64,000 nucleotides of DNA from Pogonophryne albipinna. Taxonomy: Eukaryota > Chordata > Actinopteri > Perciformes > Artedidraconidae. This document shows, in pieces, positions 21,721 to 31,526 of this stretch. Numbering within the stretch: position 1 is the stretch's first letter; every line of letters starts with the position of its first letter. The notes beneath the pieces were generated by a model. That model searched no databases. It saw only the letters and a program-made list of their open reading frames with translations, and had not been told where the DNA came from. Made by a program: the position numbers and the translations under genes. The stretch is taken from the NCBI GenBank assembly GCA_028583405.1, contig CM053252.1, positions 37,793,240 to 37,857,239 on the forward strand. The letters run 5' to 3'.

Positions 21721-22775
21721 CAGGGTTGGGTTGTAACGGAATACATGTAACGGCGTTACGTAATCAGAATACAAAAATCAAGTAACTGTATTCAGCTCGC
21801 GTTACATTTGAAAAACGAGTAATCTGATTACAGTTACTTTCGTAAACCTGAAGTGAATACATTTTGGATTACTTATTGGAATTATTGGTGGAAAGATTTC
21901 CTCACAACATTTAATATTCATTACTAAAGGTACAGCCGAATCATCACAGCGATGATCCAAAAAAGGAAGCGTTTGAAAAAAAAGGGGCGGCTCCGCTCAA
22001 TGAAACGATAACAACGAAACATGGAGGAACAAAAGTCTGCGTTTAAATCGCGCGTCTGTGTGTGTGTGTAGAGGTGTGTGTGGTTAAAACACATCAGGCC
22101 ACACCGCTCTTTAGCCTTTCTAATGATTCTGAAGGTAAACACAGTGAAGGCGGTGCGTGAAAGGCACCCCGCGCTCGTCTTCTCAGAGGCTGAGTTAACC
22201 CTCCCGCTGCCTCCTGGCGCTGCAGAGATTTCATGAAGTGAAGGAGGTGTTCCTTCTATAAAACACTTGCGGGCAGCAGATACTGTGAGTGTCACGACAT
22301 GAATTCATAGATCAAGGCAGACTGGTGCACACACTCTCCTGTTTTGCCAATCCGGTGCTTAAACAAATATACACCCCTGGCCGAAATGTCCTTAAAATGA
22401 AGTCCGAGTTCGACATTTTAATTCATGTCCTGCCAGTGTTGGCAGGACAGAAGGCGACACGCCCGTTCTAAGCCGTGTCCCTCACTCCTCACATCCCAAG
22501 CTGCATCCCCAACAAGTTTATTATGTTGTTACATCGTTTCAGATGTGAAGTTTCAGTTGTGCTCTTGATACGCCATTAAAACAGTAAAAACACGTTCAGT
22601 TTCCTTTTGCTTTTTGTGTCTCCTGTACATCAAAACATACCCATCTGTGATGAAAAAGAAAGTAATCTGATTACATTACTTTTTTAAGACACGTAACTGT
22701 ATTCGGATTACTTTCAGAGCCATGTATTCAGTAATCAGTAACTGATTACATTACAAAGTAACCCTCCCAACCCTG
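21721..22775. mobile_element. hAT-like non-autonomous element (CAGGGTTGGG termini) nested in ISL2EU
   Basis: It begins CAGGGTTGGG and ends CCCAACCCTG. Both sub-ends are built of GTAACGGAATACATGTAACG-like and AATCAGTAACTGATTACATT-like repeats. An 8-bp duplication is plausible (TATATATA, TATGTGTG). Its interior (22048-22415) matches the interior of a different hAT at 43128-43490. Confidence 0.7.
22048..22415. repeat. Internal module shared with 43128-43490
   Basis: Shared stretches include GCAGCAGATAC, TTCATAGATCAAGGCAGACT, TTTTGCCAATCCGGTGCTTA and ATGTCCTTAAAATGAAGTCC, in the same order. Confidence 0.85.
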
Positions 22776-24830
22776 TATGTGTGTTATGATTACATGTAGG
22801 TACTATGGTTATTATTGATGTGAGTGTATGTGTTTAGCTTTAGGATATATTGTGTTTTGGTGACGGCGTTGTACTTGTGCGAAACGTCTCACCAGTTCTG
22901 TCTTAAGTGTCCTGATTCGTGACTGTGATATTCTGTGGCCTTCGTTTTTGTGTACTGTTGTGTATAGACAGCTCAGAGCCTTTGAACAGCCTGCACGTTG
23001 TTTATATCACTCTATGTTGAGGTTAATATTAAAAACAAACCTCTTTACCAAGACCATCTGGTTATGTGTTGCTTCCCTTTTTACCCCGAAACGAGCTGGG
23101 GACGTAACAGAACTAGACTAGCTAGCTATGGCTTGATGTTGTTTAAATGTATGTTACTAACTAGCAAGTTAACTGGAGCTTCAATTTTGTAGGTCAACCA
23201 TTCCCAGAGGTCTGGAGAAACACCATTAAAAACGTGGATTGTAGCTCAAGAAGATGGAGAGGTTGTTACAGCACACTGTAACTGTATGCTGGGTAAGTCA
23301 TAAAATAAATATCCCAACCCAAAGCATATTTGACACAACACTTAAGCTCAGACAAAATAATGCCTGCTATAATATTCATGTTATACCATAGCTTTTACGA
23401 TCAATCTAGTTATTCTAGTATGTCTCTGTCTATACAGTTGTCAGAATCCTGCTCACATGTTGGAGCAGTTCTGTTTGCAATCGAAGCAGGTGTGAAGATG
23501 AGAGAGACTGCATCCTGCACCACTGAGAAGTGCAAGTGGCTAATGCCATCACATGTCAAAAAGGTATTCAGACCCCAGTGGTCAGTCAGCTGTTCATGCC
23601 GTCCTTGCCTGGTCTCATTGTTACACTGCGCCTACATGTATGTTCACATACATGTTGGTCTGTCTCTCACATGTGCAGATTCCTGCTGCTCCAGTTGCGA
23701 TGATAGACTTTTCATCCGCAAAATCCAAAAAGCAAAAACTGGATGATGCCATTGCTGGAAGGACAGGTGAGAAGCACACATTTCAGCGTCCCACAGTCCA
23801 GGGTTCAAAATTGGAGCGAGGATCAGAGAGGTATATGCAGTTTTTCAAGACTTTGAGCAGAAATTCCCCCAGAAGTGCTGCACTGATGTCCAGGGAACCA
23901 TATTACAAAGAATTTGTCCCTAAATCTGGAGCAAGCTACCTTAAACCCACAACCTCAGTATAGGACACCAGAGATGCTACAGCTATCCCCAACAGAGTTG
24001 CCAGAATGCATGCCAGGACTTCAGACAGGAAGAGCTGACACAGCCACAGGTCCAGGCAGTAGAGGAGGAGACCAGAAACCAGAGCTTATCACCAATCTGG
24101 TTTAGCCAAAGAGCAGGAAGGATCACAGCCTCAAGACTGAAGCAGGTTCTACAGACTAGTCTTGCACAGCCATCAAAGTCCTTGATCAAGTCCATATGCT
24201 ACCCAGAGGCACACAAGTTCTCTACAGCTGCAACAAGGTATTTATTAGGGAGCCAATCAGAATGGAGTATTCACCCAGACCATGGTATAATTAAGCAATA
24301 GCTCACGACCGCTGCGTAAAAAGGAGGGTTTCTGCCCCGTTACTTCTCCGCTGCTTCCTTGTTCCAGTTTGAAAAGCAAACTGCAGGCAGTTTGCTTTTC
24401 AACGCAACTGTATACAGTTTTTCTCAGACGCGGAGGTTGTGAAAAGTAACTTAGTTTCTTCAGACTATGTGTTCTCCCTGAAGTGTTGGGACAGCAACTT
24501 ACAAGGGGAAAGGTAAAAGTCATAAAGAGTTGGTGTGCTCATTTTTTTCCACAAGAACATGATAGTGCATAACTATCAGGTGACTAAAAGCCTCCTCTCC
24601 CTGTCTGCTGTTCCATTTTTCAGTTTCAGTTGCAAGATGATCAGGAGGGAGAGAAGGCGTGATTACCAGCACCTGTGGTCTGTCCTGGTCCCGGAAGTTG
24701 TGGTTCTCTCCTTGTTGCATTATTATTTGCACAGTGGCAGCTCTTTAACCTGCATTACAGCACCTTCATATTCACTGACCACACTCACTAGAGGAAGTAG
24801 GGCTGTGTGATATATTGCTATTGTAAAAAA

Positions 24831-25190
24831 GATGTTTACTGAAAAGATTAAATGATACTAAGAAGACTGAATAATACATGGTTTCTTATTTACATTTACA
24901 ATAACCCTCAATGGCCATACATGGGAGCGTCACCAGACCAATTGTCATCTCTAGAATATTGTTGAATGAATTAAGCCTGAATGTAGATGAAAGTTGTATA
25001 TTGAGTAGGGCTACACAATTTACAACACACAAAAAGATGTTTACTGAAAAGACTTGAACACAAGATGTTTGAACACAAAAATATGTTTACTGAAAAGACT
25101 TGAACACAAGATGTTTGAACACAAAAATATGTTTACTGAAAAGATTAAATGATACTGAATAATACATGGTTTCTTATTTACAAGACTACA
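24831..25190. repeat. 46-bp tandem repeat between the converging ISL2EU genes
   Basis: Units beginning ATGTTTACTGAAAAGACTTG repeat at about 25033 and 25082, with a third partial unit at 25128 leading into AATAATACATGGTTTCTTAT, which also occurs at 24869. This is a local duplication in the 3' region. Confidence 0.75.
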
Positions 25191-25201
25191 GCTCCATGAC
25201 T

Positions 25202-27072
25202 TTACTCCAATGGGACGACAGACACTGACAGATTAGACAAGGCACAGCAAATAACCCCAATCTTGTCAATTAATGCTAGTGCCTCACCTGGTTTTGTTAG
25301 CATGTGCTCTATGGGCACAGCCCTGCTTTGCAGAATCTGATATTTTCTTCTGACTAATCCTATGACTCTTTCGACATGAATACGCACATTAGCTATTTTT
25401 CTTGTCTCTTCCACCTCGTATGCTGACAGCTGACTTTTCCCCCTGGTGAATGCAGGAATCTTTAGTGAAGCACAGTAAAATCCCACACTATCGCCAATAT
25501 CGAACCCACGGTCTGCTAGGACAATATCTCCAGGTAACAGGTTTTTTAGGAGCCCACTCTGTATTGTGATTGTTTATCACTAACTCTTCCTCCCCAGGCA
25601 CAAGATATGTAAGTGACATAGCCTTGGGGAGCAACACCAATCAGAAATTAACAGTATGGTGATGCTTGTAGTTGGACCATGTTTGTGCTCTAGCTAGTAA
25701 ATTAGAGGGCCTCTCAATAAAAACTTCAAAACAGTCAACAATCACAGCAACTCTACATCCAAATGCCTGTCTGAATCCCATTGGCATTGTAGCTTGAAGT
25801 ACATGTCGCTCTGGCCACTCAATTATAAATTCTGTACTCTGATGAAGTATGTCAATTAACTTATGCCAAATTCTAGAAGCAGTGGAGAGAGAGATGTTGA
25901 ACCTGAAAGCCAAATCTTTCAGAGGGAGATTTAGTCTCAGCCTCAGCAAAACTAAAATGAACTGTTCAAATTTGGAGAGCACAGACAGGGCCACAAGTGA
26001 TGTAGGGCTCGCACAGTTGAAAAACCTGAAGTAAAACTAAGAAGTTGGGGAGCCCGGTGTAAAACTTTGTCTTCTCTTCGTTGTTCTCAAAGGACTCCTG
26101 GTTGAACTTTGTGTCCAGTGCCTTTGTCCGAAGATCTCCCAGCTCTGTTGTGTTCTGTCTCAGAACATCCTCCATCCTCTCGATGTCCTCCATCGTTAAA
26201 TCAGTCTGGCATCCTGCATCTGCATACAATATAGCAGTAGCAAGCATAATTAGTTATTTAAAATAGTCAAATATGAATGTGAATTGTTGTGAAGTTATCT
26301 TTTTGACAATCTTTTTACAGACATGCAAGTTCTCTGTTCCAATTATTGCAGATTCTCAAGTTAGTACTCTAATTTCTAAACCTAATTCAAAGTTTGCATT
26401 GATTTTCTGACAATCACATTTGTAATATTTAATAATAATGCTGGTGGTTAATTTACCTTGTTGGTCATTTAATATCCCACTGGTGTCCTCTGGTTGTGGG
26501 CTGTCAGACTGGGGCTGCGTCGGTTCTGGGCTCTCGGTTGTCTGCAGGAGATCCAACAAAGCCTCTGCACATTCTGATTGTCTTTGTTGGTCTTCCTTGA
26601 GCTCCATCCTCTGCTCTCGTCGAAGAGATGCCTCTGATCTGGGCTTACTTGTTGTGTGGTAACCGAGGCTAACAGTGGGAGCCCAGTCTACCGACTCAAC
26701 GTCACCCAAAGCGCTAGGGCACCCTAAAAAGTCCCAACAAAGTCCATATTAGACTACAGGTAACTTAAACATGATCAGTATTACTAAGTAAATAAGCATT
26801 TAACCACAACCCAATAATACATAAACAAAGCCACAAAAACCAAGTTAGCTAATACCTCTGATGAAGTGGTCGCTGCAGACACGTGCATTAGACGACTCTG
26901 CTCCTCCCGACCGCAGATGTAGGTTTGAAAGCCATTTTTTCCGGCGTTCTTCCGTTAGCTTCTTAAATTGCTCAGCTTTATAGACGACAACCTTCGGCAC
27001 TCGGTAAAACCTCTTGTTTTTCTCTCGGCCGGATCGATTGGAACAACCGTAAACTACACAACACACCGGCAT
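25202..27072 (-). pseudogene. ISL2EU THAP-domain DDE transposase, three exons, frameshifted
   Basis: Exon 1 (27072-26856) is a THAP DNA-binding domain: MPVCCVVYGCSNRSGREKNK, ending VCSDHFIRG, giving the C2-C-H zinc ligands. Exon 2 (26723-26457) is a Gln/Ser/Pro-rich linker. Exon 3 (26219-25202) starts DAGCQTDLTMEDIERMEDV, then a helix-turn-helix block (DLAFRFNISLSTASRIWHKL) and the DDE_Tnp_4 domain with VAVIVDCFEVF, LADRGFD-type and [10 protein letters not shown] blocks that supply the acidic triad. Splice sites and phases agree at both introns. Frameshifts near 26010, 25637 and 25565 break the catalytic exon. Without them the length would be near the family norm. Confidence 0.87.
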
Positions 27073-27187
27073 TTTCACAATGGTAACAGCAGCTACTAGA
27101 TCCTCTGTAGAAAATTACTTCCTGACCTCCAATGGAATTTCGCGCCAAAGGAACGCAGCGGTGTGACGTCAAGTGAAACCAAGCTAT

Positions 27188-27934
27188 TTAAACTTTTTCT
27201 GGGATCGCAGACATCTTTTCAAGGCAAATGGAGTTTGCCTGAACAAGTCAGGAGTGAAATTGTTTATCTCTAACATATTCAACTGCCTGCGTCATCAATC
27301 TGTTCCCTTTGCCAAGGACAAGCGGCAAGAGGAATCAAAACAGGAGAAAGACACAACACATCGCGCAGAAAACCCTGAAGAAGTATCACTGCACCCGCCT
27401 GAGGAATGTTCTGATTATGGGAGACCTATGAGACAAATGGAGGAGTCTCCAATGCCCGTCACCCCCCCTGTCAACGCCTTTGAGGATACTCTTCATTCAT
27501 CCCCCAGCTCTCTCTACTCTCCGCTCACCCTTTCACCCTCGCCTTCCCCCCTGGAGTTCGATGACCGCATGAAGGCGACACGCAGGGTTGGCAGCATGTC
27601 CTTTACCCCCGCCCCTCAACGACGCCCACCAACATCACCGAAGCAGAGACGCGCACCATCTCCCCCGGCTTCATCACCATGCCTACCACAATCATCCAAA
27701 CCAAAACAATACAAGGAAGATGGAAGCAGATTTCCAAACCCCCCTTTCTACAGTGTAGCCCTCACCCTGCCCTCCTATGATGAGAGGAGCAGGGTGGTGG
27801 GTCCTCCCTCCCCTTCAAAGCCTGATAAGGATGTTTACAAAACGCTGCAAACTGATATCTGCTGGGTCCAGGCTCAAGGGCGTATGGCACTCTCAACTCT
27901 TTCCAGGACATGCCGGGACCCTGCCTGCCTGTAG
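27188..27934 (+). pseudogene. LINE ORF1, C-terminal half
   Basis: The frame resumes LNFFWDRRHLFKANGVCLNK in phase with 21149, finishing the esterase. The usual catalytic D-G-x-H block here reads N-G-V-C (27227-27238), so both acid and His are lost. A long Pro/Ser-rich tail follows (SPSSLYSPLTLSPSPSPLEF and RRPPTSPKQRRAPSPPASS). It ends at 27934 and overlaps the start of ORF2. Confidence 0.83.
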
Positions 27935-28764
27935 CTTTGCCGATATCTGTGTTGATAGGTAATAGATTAAGAGCGGAGAATCATCTTAGATACAGGAAGT
28001 GCTCAAACGTTTGTGTGAGTTTATCAAATTTAGCAGTGATTCCATGTCAGCCACAGCTTGTTACAAAAAACCTGACTGATAGTGTGTTTAACAAACTTAA
28101 ACTAGCTTTATTAAATGTCAGGTCTTTGCCAGGTAAAACATTTTTAATCAATGATTTTATCACTGAGCACAATCTCGATTTTATGTTTTTAACAGAAACT
28201 TGGATTGAACAAAATAACAATGCAGCTATTCTTATCGAATCAACACCTCCCAACTTTAGTTTTATGAGTCAGGAAAGAATGCATAAGAAAGGGGGTGGAG
28301 TTGCTATTCTGTTCAATGATTCCCTTCAATGCAGGAAGACATCTTATGGGAACTTTGCTTCTTTTGAATATGTGGCCCTTCAGCTGAAATGCTCCTCTCG
28401 AGCTCTGTTCCTAAATATCTATAGACCACCCAAATACTGTGCAAGCTTTTTTGATGATTTTACCGAACTGCTGTCTATAGTGTGTATTGACTTTGACCGT
28501 CTAGTCATTGTTGGTGATTTTAACATCCATGTTGACAACCCCCAGGACAGAGGGGCTAAAGAACTGTTTTGTGTTCTTGATAACTATGGACTGACTCAGC
28601 ATGTGACGGAGCCCACGCACAATAAGGGGCACACTCTGGACTTAATTATCTCAAAGGGTCTGAATATCTCTAAGGTTGTGGTGACTGATGTTGCACTCTC
28701 TGACCATTCCTGTGTTTTCTTTGAGAGCTCTATTTCTGTTCACAAAATGTTCAGAAAGAGGTAA
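27910..28764 (+). pseudogene. LINE ORF2, AP-endonuclease domain
   Basis: The endonuclease blocks are LALLNVRSLPGK, FLTETWIEQNN (catalytic Glu), VGDFNIHVDNP (catalytic D-N) and VALSDHSCVFF (terminal SDH). These are the residues needed to nick target DNA in target-primed reverse transcription. The frame is lost around 28745, giving a stop at 28764, while the downstream frame continues. It overlaps ORF1 by about 25 bp. Confidence 0.87.
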
Positions 28765-28799
28765 CCACAAAGCGATATTTAACTGAAAATACTAGGGAA

Positions 28800-30824
28800 A
28801 TGTTTACTCAGAATTTTTCTTCCACACTTGCCCCTGCTAACATCTCAGTAAATGAGCTAGTAGATCATTTTAATTCAAAAATTAAAAATGTTATAGATGC
28901 CATTGCTCCAACTAAGGTAAAGGAAGTGTCTGGCAAGAAAATATCTCCATGGAGAAAGGCCATGACCGTGAAAACAGAAAAAAGAGAAGGTCGAAAAGCT
29001 GAACACAGGTGGCGAAAAACAAATCTCCAGGTTCACTTTGAAATCTATAAAGAGAGACTTGGCCTTTATAATTTGGAATTGAAAAACGCACGACAATCGT
29101 TCTTCTCTGACATCATTACCAAAAACAAAAACAATGCACGTGCCTTGTTTGCTACCGTCGACAGACGAACTAACCCCCCAGTGTCAGTAGCCTCTGAATT
29201 TCTATCCACCAGGGCATGCAATGATGTTGCCTCCTTCTTCACTGACAAAATTCAGAAAATCAGACAAGCAGTCAGTGCCTCTACATCAGGTACAGAAAAT
29301 GTGTTGTCTCTGTGTCCACTTAAAATCAATTCAAACACCATGACATAATTCCATCAGATTAATGAAAAAAACCTAGAGGACATTATTCAACTTCTGAAAT
29401 CCTCCTCCTGCTGCCTTGATATTATTCCAACAGGATTTTTCAAAGATGTTTTGCCTTGCATGGCCTCAGATCTACTTCATATAGTAAACAAGTCTCTTCA
29501 CTCAGGTATTTTTCCACAGGCCCTGAAAACTGCAGTCATTAAACCGCTCTTAAAAAATAATAATCTAGATGCTTCAGTAATGAACAATTACAGGCCCATA
29601 TCAAACCTCCCATTTCTAGGTAAAATCATTGAAAAAGTTGTTTTTCAACAGTTGAGTAATTTCTTGCATTTAAATAACTGTTTTGATGTGTTCCAGTCAG
29701 GCTTTCGTCCAAACCACAGCACTGAGACTGCTCTTGTAAAGGTCTTCAATGACATCCACTTAAACACAGACAGTGGCAGAACTTCAGTGTTAGTATTATT
29801 AGATCTCAGTGCTGCGTTTGACACTGTGGACCACAGCATATTACTAGACCGACTGGAAAACTGGGTGGGATTTTCGGAAACAGTTCTAAATTGGTTTGAA
29901 TCCTACTTAAAGGACAGAAACAACTTTGTTTCTATAGGTAAATACACATCTGAGTTGACAAATATGACATGTGGGGTTCCTCAAGGCTCCATCTTGGGGC
30001 CTCTTCTCTTTACCATCTACATGCTACCACTGGCTCAGATAATGAAGAACAACAAAATAAGTTACCATAGCTATGCAGATGACACACAAATTTACGTAAC
30101 AATTTCACCAGGAGACTATGCTCCAAATCAAACACTGAGTAAGTGCATTGAACAAATCAATGACTGGATGTGTCAGAACTTTCTCCAATTAAACAAAGAT
30201 AAAACTGAGGTAATGGTTTTTGGAGCCAAGGCAGAACTTATAAAAGTTAGCGCTGAGCTTCAGTCTGCAATGTTCAAAAGAACAGATAAAGCCAGAAATC
30301 TACGTGTAGTCATGGAGTCTGACCTGAGTTTCAACAGTCACATTAAAACAGTTACTAAATCAGCCTACTATCACCTAAAGAATATATCTCGGATTAAAAG
30401 ACTAATGTCACAGCAGGATTTGGAAAAACTTGTCCATGCTTTTATCTTCAGAAGACTCCACTACTGTAATGGTGTATTTACAGGTCTCACTAAAAAATCT
30501 ATTAGAAAGCTGCAGCTGATTCAGAACGCCGCTGCTCGAGTCCTCACTAACACTAAGAAAGTGGATCACATCACTCCTGTTCTGAAGTCTTTACACTGGC
30601 TTCCTGTGTGTCAAAGAATAGATTTCAAAATACTGCTGCTGGTTTATAAAACACTGAATGGTTTAGGCCCAAAATACATTTCTGACCTCCTGCTAAATTA
30701 TGAACCATCCAGATCTCTCAGGTCTTCAGGGACTGGTCAGCTTTCTGTCCCCAGAGTCAGAACTAAACATGGAAAAGCAGCGTTCAGTTATTATGCTCCT
30801 AATATCTGGAACAAACTCCCATAA
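28800..30824 (+). pseudogene. LINE ORF2, reverse transcriptase domain with stops
   Basis: A linker is followed by RT motifs: VMNNYRPISNLPFLGKIIEK, FQSGFRPNHSTETALV, LLDLSAAFDTVDHSILL (first catalytic Asp), MTCGVPQGSILGPLLF, SYADDTQIYV (A-D-D active site), LNKDKTEVMVFG, and the thumb HWLPVCQRIDFKILLLVYKT. In-frame TAA codons occur at 29346-29348 and 30822-30824; the second removes the last block before the true terminus. This places it in the CR1/L2 group by motif style. It is inactive because of two stops plus the upstream shift. Confidence 0.9.
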
Positions 30825-31061
30825 ACCTGCAGGTCCGCTGCAACTCTGACTACTTTTAAATCCAGGCTGAAGACTTTTCTTTTTGTCGCTGCTTTTAATT
30901 GAACTATTCATATCTTAGACTGCACTGTAACTTTTATCCATGTATTTTTTATTTTAATGTTTATTTTATTAGCTTTTCTTTTTAATGACTGATTTTAAAT
31001 GCCATTTTCTTAATGTCTTTCATTTTTTGTAAAGCACTTTGAATTGCCTTGTGTTGAAAAG

Positions 31062-31510
31062 TGTTGTGTCCCGTCAATTATGTTAAGTTTTGTCATGTTA
31101 GTTTAGTGTATGTTCCACTTCCTGTTTTAGTTTGTACTCACCTTGTCTCATTCCAGGTCCCTTTACTTCCTGCTCTGGTTCCCTTTCCCGCCATCGTCAG
31201 TGTCTGCCCCGCCCCTGATTGTTTCCACCTGTGCCCACTTACCTCATGTATATATTGTCCTGTCTCCAGTTGTTAGTTGTCGGTTCGTCTTGTTCATTGC
31301 TCCAAGAAGTAAGATCTAAGCCATTGTTTAATGAAAGTCAGTGTTTTGCCTTTTACCCTCCATGAGAGCGCTTTAAGTTTTGTCAGTTTGTTATTTCCTC
31401 TAAAAGAGTGATTTTGTTTTTTGCAAGTAAAGACTATTTTTTCTTCAAACCTTTTTGTCTCTGGGTCGTGCATTTGAGTCCTCCAAGCTATTGAGTCAAG
31501 GTTCCTAACA
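31062..31510 (+). repeat. 5' LTR of Gypsy element
   Basis: 449 bp. TATA-like GTATATATT lies at 31248-31256; the predicted start near 31277-31279 is followed by GTCGGTTCGT. No obvious AATAAA was found near the R/U5 border. Confidence 0.93.
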
Positions 31511-31522
31511 GAACGAACCGAC
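31511..31522 (+). promoter_or_regulatory. Primer-binding site, self-priming type
   Basis: ACGAACCGAC at 31513-31522 is the exact complement of GTCGGTTCGT at 31279-31288 in the LTR, about 30 bp after the TATA box. No tRNA 3' end (TGG...) is seen here. Confidence 0.65.
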
Positions 31523-31526
31523 CAAT

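Larger units (their letters stand above)
21241..24237 (+). pseudogene. ISL2EU accessory gene: SWIM zinc finger plus YqaJ-type nuclease start, decayed
   Basis: Exon blocks: 21241-21553 (MEDTDYVKQLNEPARRRYRE, then SYYTASQMKAYKSLEAFNYF after a shift in the A-run near 21300), 23193-23292 (AHCNCMLG), 23438-23563 (ESCSHVGAVLFAIEAGV) and 23679-about 23960 (MIDFSSAKSKKQKLDDAI), then a shifted frame to 24237 containing WFSQRAGRITASRLKQVLQ and KSICYPEAHKFS. CNC and CSH together form the SWIM Zn site. The last block is the start of the YqaJ/lambda-exonuclease-like domain seen in this transposon family. Everything after the donor at 24238, including the catalytic Asp/Glu/Lys residues, is missing. The protein's presumed role in transposition is inferred from the family. 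Confidence 0.82.
21150..27185. mobile_element. ISL2EU (IS4EU) DNA transposon, about 6.0 kb
   Basis: Termini AGCTTGGTTTCA and TGAAACCAAGCT are flanked by AT (21148-21149 and 27186-27187), the 2-bp duplication expected of ISL2EU. Two converging genes are present: a plus-strand SWIM-finger/YqaJ-type protein (21241-24237) and a minus-strand THAP-DDE transposase (27072-25202). Subterminal sequence GGAGGTCAGGAAGT is shared in inverted orientation. A nested hAT-like element (21721-22775) occupies an intron. Frameshifts in both genes and loss of the YqaJ catalytic exons show it is not autonomous. Confidence 0.88.

Noticed and set aside
25033..25160. CRISPR-like direct repeats
   Set aside because: Only two to three 46-bp tandem units without spacers, in a eukaryotic transposon.
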